Source of the DNA: Streptosporangiaceae bacterium
Lineage (GTDB): Bacteria > Actinomycetota > Actinomycetes > Streptosporangiales > Streptosporangiaceae
Length of the DNA stretch: 35,048 nt
Direction: 5' to 3'
Assembly (NCBI GenBank): GCA_030037785.1
Contig: JASHQA010000183.1
Span: 1-35,048 of the forward strand
A program made the translations under genes and the position numbers. The notes beneath the pieces are model-generated. The model had not been told where the DNA came from, searched no databases, and saw only the letters and a program-made list of their open reading frames with translations. Numbering within the stretch: the stretch's first letter is position 1; every line of letters begins with the position of its first letter. Of the stretch, positions 32,154 through 35,048 are shown in pieces.

Positions 32154-32182
32154 GGCGGCTCCGGGTACACCCCGGGGCCGCC
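32154..32182 (+). terminator. Strong hairpin downstream of cspA
   Basis: GGCGGCTCCGGG (32154-32165) pairs with CCCGGGGCCGCC (32171-32182) over 12 bp including one G-U, with a 5-nt loop. It lies 73 nt after the cspA stop and 89 nt before the next start. A smaller hairpin, TCCGGC-N5-GCCGGA, sits at 32087-32103. Confidence 0.65.
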
Positions 32183-32271
32183 TTGTGCGTGGCGCACTGC
32201 GACTCGGCCCGGCCGCCTGCTGACCGGTATTCTCGTTCCGTTATCGGTGCCGTTGCCGCGAAAGGCGGGGC

Positions 32272-33447
32272 ATGACGCGAGCACTGCTCAACGGCGCACT
32301 GGCCGGGATGGGCACGACGATCTTCGCCGAGATGTCGGCGCTGGCTGCCCAGACGGGCTCGGTCAACCTCGGGCAGGGCTTCCCTGACACCGATGGGCCA
32401 GCTGAGCTCGCCAAACTCGCCGCCGACGCGGTGCTCACCGGTCTGGGAAACCAGTACCCGCCAGGGCCGGGCGTGCCTGAGTTGCGGATGGCGGTCGCAG
32501 CCCACCAGAAGCGGTTCTACGGGCTCGACGTCGATCCCGACTCCGAGGTGCTGGTCACCGCCGGAGCGACCGAGGCCGTCGCCGCGGCCATGCTCGCGCT
32601 GCTGGAGCCCGGCGACGAGGTGATCGCGCTGGAGCCGTACTACGACTCATACGCCGCGTGCATCGCCATGGCTGGCGCGCGGCGAGTGCCAGTCACGCTG
32701 CGCGCGCCGCTGTTCCGGCCGGACCTGGACGAGATGCGCGACGCCATCACCAGCCGCACCCGGCTCATCCTGCTGAATTCGCCGCACAACCCCACGGGCA
32801 TCGTCGCCACCAGGGCGGAACTCGCCGCAATCGCCGAACTGGCGGTCCGGCACGACCTGCTCGTGGTCACCGACGAGGTATACGAGCATCTCGTCTTCGA
32901 GGGCGAGCACATCCCGATCGCCACCCTGCCGGGTATGCGAGAGCGGACCGTCACGATCAGTTCCGGCGGCAAGACGTTCTCGTACACCGGCTGGAAGATC
33001 GGCTGGGTGACCGGAACGCCTGAGCTTGTCACGGCGGTCAGGACTGCCAAGCAGTTCCTCACGTTCGTCAGCGGCGGCCCGTTCCAGTACGCGATCGCGG
33101 CCGGGCTCGCGCTTGGCGACGCCTTCTACGCCACGCTGGCCACGGACCTGCGGCGCAAGCGCGATCTGCTGGCGGCCGGGCTGCGCTCAGCGGGGTTCGA
33201 GGTGTTCGTCCCGCAGGGCACCTACTTCATCACGACCGACATCGCCGCGCTCGGCGAATCCGACGGCCTCGAGTTCTGCCGCGCGCTGCCGCATCGATGC
33301 GGCGTGGTCGCCGTGCCTAACGTGGTCTTTTACGATGACCGGGCCGCGGGCAGGACCCAGGTGCGATTCGCGTTCTGCAAGCGAGACGAGGTGCTGGCCG
33401 ACGCTGCCGCGCGGCTGGCCAGGCTGCGCGGCCAGGCGGCCCGGTAG
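32272..33447 (+). CDS. Class I/II PLP aminotransferase, DapC-like
   Basis: This 391-residue fold-type I aminotransferase has NLGQGFPDTDGP near the N-terminus, VTAGATEAVAAAM, NSPHNPTGIV with the PLP-contacting Asn, VTDEVYEHLVF, and the Schiff-base Lys 234 in SSGGKTFSYTGWKIGW. The C-terminus ends with TQVRFAFCKRDEVL, which holds the substrate-carboxylate Arg. This pattern matches the actinobacterial group annotated as succinyldiaminopimelate transaminase DapC (as Rv0858c) and the closely related kynurenine aminotransferase-type enzymes; which reaction it performs is not decided by sequence. ATG 32272 follows AAAGG about 8 nt upstream. Confidence 0.9.
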   Translation: MTRALLNGALAGMGTTIFAEMSALAAQTGSVNLGQGFPDTDGPAELAKLAADAVLTGLGNQYPPGPGVPELRMAVAAHQKRFYGLDVDPDSEVLVTAGATEAVAAAMLALLEPGDEVIALEPYYDSYAACIAMAGARRVPVTLRAPLFRPDLDEMRDAITSRTRLILLNSPHNPTGIVATRAELAAIAELAVRHDLLVVTDEVYEHLVFEGEHIPIATLPGMRERTVTISSGGKTFSYTGWKIGWVTGTPELVTAVRTAKQFLTFVSGGPFQYAIAAGLALGDAFYATLATDLRRKRDLLAAGLRSAGFEVFVPQGTYFITTDIAALGESDGLEFCRALPHRCGVVAVPNVVFYDDRAAGRTQVRFAFCKRDEVLADAAARLARLRGQAAR

Positions 33448-33455
33448 GCGGCGCG

Positions 33456-33477
33456 GACCGGAGCTTGTGCCCCGGTC
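33456..33477 (+). terminator. Short hairpin after the DapC-like gene
   Basis: GACCGG (33456-33461) pairs with CCGGTC (33472-33477) across a 10-nt loop, 9 nt after the aminotransferase stop. It is a weak terminator candidate without a T-tract. Confidence 0.3.
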
Positions 33478-33535
33478 ACTAGGATGATGGTCCGGCACGC
33501 TGAGCGTGTGACGCTGGGGACAGGAGCAGCCATCC

Positions 33536-33964
33536 GTGACATCTGAGTCAGCCGTCAGGCCGCCCGCGGCAGGGCCCGTCCCGGAGGTCTACCGGGCCCC
33601 GAAGCAGGACAAGCCCTGGGGCCATGAGGTGATCTTCGCAAGCCTGGACGGCAAGTACGTCGGAAAGATCCTGCACGTCACGGCCGGGCACGCACTGAGC
33701 CTGCAGTACCACCGGGAGAAGGACGAAACCCAGTACGTGCTGTCCGGCGCAGCCCTGGTCGAGCACGGGCCGTCCGCAGACGCTCTCGTCAGCCAGCACT
33801 TCGGGCCGGGAGACACGATTCACCTGCCGGCCGGCACCGTCCACCGGATCACGGCGATCACGGATCTCATGCTCGCGGAGGCATCGACCGCTGCGCCCGG
33901 CTGGCGCGAGGACGTGGTTCGGCTGGAGGACAAGTACGGTCGCACCGGTACCGTCGCGCCCTGA
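33536..33964 (+). CDS. Small cupin-domain protein (phosphomannose isomerase-like)
   Basis: This 142-residue single cupin starts at GTG 33536, preceded by AGGAG at about 9 nt. Cupin motif 1 is HALSLQYHREKDETQYVLSG and motif 2 is PGDTIHLPAGTVHRI. KPWGHEVIFA and the SLQYH stretch resemble the C-terminal domain of type II mannose-6-phosphate isomerases/GDP-mannose pyrophosphorylases, but there is no nucleotidyltransferase domain. Metal-dependent sugar-phosphate binding is plausible, not shown. It lies 88 nt after the DapC-like gene and converges on erm. Confidence 0.85.
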   Translation: MTSESAVRPPAAGPVPEVYRAPKQDKPWGHEVIFASLDGKYVGKILHVTAGHALSLQYHREKDETQYVLSGAALVEHGPSADALVSQHFGPGDTIHLPAGTVHRITAITDLMLAEASTAAPGWREDVVRLEDKYGRTGTVAP

Positions 33965-34034
33965 CAGCCGCGCGAGCGACGCCGCACAGGCGGACGCCCC
34001 GACGCCGCGGCCGGGCCGAGCGCAGCGGCAACCG

Positions 34035-34955
34035 TCAGGGCCGCGGCCTGGCGGTGCGGCCAGGGTCAGCACGGGTACCGGTCGGCCGGTGATCCCCGGC
34101 TCGCCGGGCCCGGCCGTCGAGGGCCAGGAAGATCTGTACCCACTGATCCGGGCTCACGTATGCGACAACCGTTCGCCGGTCCACCCCGGCGTCCCCGCAC
34201 GCCGCCGCCACCTGCTCGGGCGGATAGGAGCGGCGCAGAGATGCCTGCACCGAGCCACCCACGCCGCTGAAGCCGGCCTGCACCAGCCGCCGGTATGCCG
34301 CGAGCCGTGCCCGGCTGACCAGCGGCTCGGCCCGGCGCACCAGCCGCAGGATGCCCGCGTCCACGCTGGGCACCGGGCGGAACTCGGTCCGTGCGATCGT
34401 GCCAGCTAGTTGCCAGCTAAACTGCGGCCACGTGCTGACCGTGAGATGCGTCCATCGGCCGTAACCGCCAGTCCGCTTGCGCGCGTACTCGAGCTGCGTG
34501 ATGAGGGTGGCGGCGCTCATCCGGGACGCGCGCAGGCACCACTCCACGATCGGCGCGGTGAGCGAGAACGGCGCGTTACCCACGACCTGGAATGGCCGGG
34601 GCGGCGGGCGCGCGGCGAGGAAGTCGCTGAGCACCACGCTGACGTTCGGCTGGTTGGCTACCCTCGCCCTGAGTCGCCCCGCGAGGCTCACGTCGATCTC
34701 GTAGGCGACGACGTCGTCGAACAGCGCGGCCAGCCGCGCCGTCAGGATGCCCTCACCCGCACCCACCTCCACGCACAGGTCACCGGGAGCCGGTCGCACC
34801 GCGGTGAGGAACTGGCGAGCGGCCTGCTGGCCGCGCAGGTAATTCTGGGACAACTCGCGGCGCCGACGGTCGGCGTCGGTGCGCGTGACGGGGCGGCGCG
34901 TGCTGCCGGACCGGTCTGCGCCACCGGGACTGCCCGTGCGCCCGCGTCCGCTCAC
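34035..34955 (-). CDS. erm: Erm(E)-like 23S rRNA (adenine-N6)-methyltransferase
   Basis: This 306-residue methyltransferase resembles Erm(E), which methylates A2058 of 23S rRNA and gives macrolide-lincosamide-streptogramin B resistance in producer actinomycetes. SAM motif I is VEVGAGEGILT (residues 62-72), motif II YEID and motif III SDFLA. Motif IV is NAPF (127-130) where NIPF/Y-type sequences are usual. TQLEYARKRTGGYGRW and VVAYVSPDQW closely track Erm(E). The basic N-terminal RTDADRRRRELSQNYL is also shared. GTG 34955 lacks a Shine-Dalgarno and has TACCCT 6 nt upstream. The short upstream gap leaves no room for a leader-peptide attenuator. Whether it gives resistance or serves self-protection is inference. 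Confidence 0.88.
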   Translation of the reverse strand: MSGRGRTGSPGGADRSGSTRRPVTRTDADRRRRELSQNYLRGQQAARQFLTAVRPAPGDLCVEVGAGEGILTARLAALFDDVVAYEIDVSLAGRLRARVANQPNVSVVLSDFLAARPPPRPFQVVGNAPFSLTAPIVEWCLRASRMSAATLITQLEYARKRTGGYGRWTHLTVSTWPQFSWQLAGTIARTEFRPVPSVDAGILRLVRRAEPLVSRARLAAYRRLVQAGFSGVGGSVQASLRRSYPPEQVAAACGDAGVDRRTVVAYVSPDQWVQIFLALDGRARRAGDHRPTGTRADPGRTARPRP

Positions 34956-34961
34956 CGGTCA

Positions 34962-34980
34962 AGGGTAGCGAGCGGCTCGC
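34962..34980 (-). promoter_or_regulatory. -10-like TACCCT and dyad GCGAGC-G-GCTCGC before erm
   Basis: TACCCT (34962-34967, minus strand) ends 6 nt before the erm GTG. Directly upstream, GCGAGC and GCTCGC (34968-34980) form a 13-bp dyad that would lie between -35 and -10, where a repressor could act. This is a small motif in GC-rich DNA, so chance is possible. Confidence 0.3.
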
Positions 34981-34995
34981 GGCGCACGCCGCGGC

Positions 34996-35048
34996 TCACT
35001 CCTCGGACGGCCGACGGAGCCGCTTGAGCGCAGCGCGCCGCTGCTTGT
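34996..35048 (-). CDS. 3' end of an unidentified minus-strand gene (partial)
   Basis: Reading in from the right edge, the minus strand is open and ends KQRRAALKRLRRPSEE followed by TGA at 34996-34998. The basic helical C-terminus and position, 40 nt before erm on the same strand, fit a real gene end. Only 16 full codons are visible, so no family can be named and it may be chance. Confidence 0.35.
   Translation of the reverse strand, partial: KQRRAALKRLRRPSEE

Overview
The window comes from a high-G+C actinobacterium. It has strong third-position GC bias, frequent GTG starts and 4-nt ATGA/GTGA gene overlaps. Family markers agree: a nitrate/nitrite-sensing (NIT) histidine kinase, an ECF41-type sigma factor, a BTAD regulator, a DinB2-type polymerase and an Erm(E)-like rRNA methyltransferase. 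A filamentous spore-former such as a Streptosporangiales relative is plausible, but no rRNA or other taxonomic marker is present. The window reads as ordinary chromosome: I see no insertion sequence, integrase, phage gene, tRNA or CRISPR array.

Layout, left to right. (1) 1-2705, plus: the C-terminal part of an SbcC-like ATPase, overlapping by 4 nt a NurA-like nuclease. (2) 2730-7577, minus: an orphan NIT-domain histidine kinase, a solo MreB-like actin and a class III aminotransferase. (3) 7655-12140, minus: a tightly overlapping three-gene operon of a lipoprotein, a secreted protein and a large membrane protein with an outward LysM domain and a cytoplasmic BTAD domain. (4) 12322-17817: a LigC/LigD-type ATP-dependent DNA ligase, a sulfotransferase, a five-bladed beta-propeller glycosidase-like protein, an acyl-CoA synthetase and a class I glutamine amidotransferase. 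(5) 17845-17893: a perfect AT-rich palindrome centred between divergent genes. (6) 17920-22451, plus: a GNAT/NmrA pair, an AlkB-like dioxygenase and a GH15 enzyme. (7) 22475-26083: a YbaK-type deacylase divergent from a DinB2-like translesion polymerase, then an epimerase/ECF41 sigma operon preceded by a site that looks like the published ECF41 promoter. (8) 26215-28971: a channel-like membrane protein, a winged-helix protein with a Pro/Glu-rich tail, and an unusual nucleoside diphosphate kinase. (9) 29015-34955: an S9 peptidase, a cold-shock protein, a DapC-like aminotransferase, a small cupin and an Erm methyltransferase. The last 53 nt appear to hold the 3' end of another minus-strand gene.

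Two themes stand out. DNA repair genes are frequent: SbcC, NurA, ligase, AlkB and DinB2, spread over about 24 kb in separate transcription units. Several genes also lack a Shine-Dalgarno sequence and instead carry a TANNNT hexamer 6-8 nt before the start codon, which suggests leaderless transcripts. The strongest candidates for new or under-described biology are the LysM/BTAD transmembrane regulator operon, the DinB2-like polymerase with Ile at the steric-gate position, the ECF41 circuit with its visible promoter, and the 23-bp-arm palindrome. All functional calls are from reading sequence; no database search was run.
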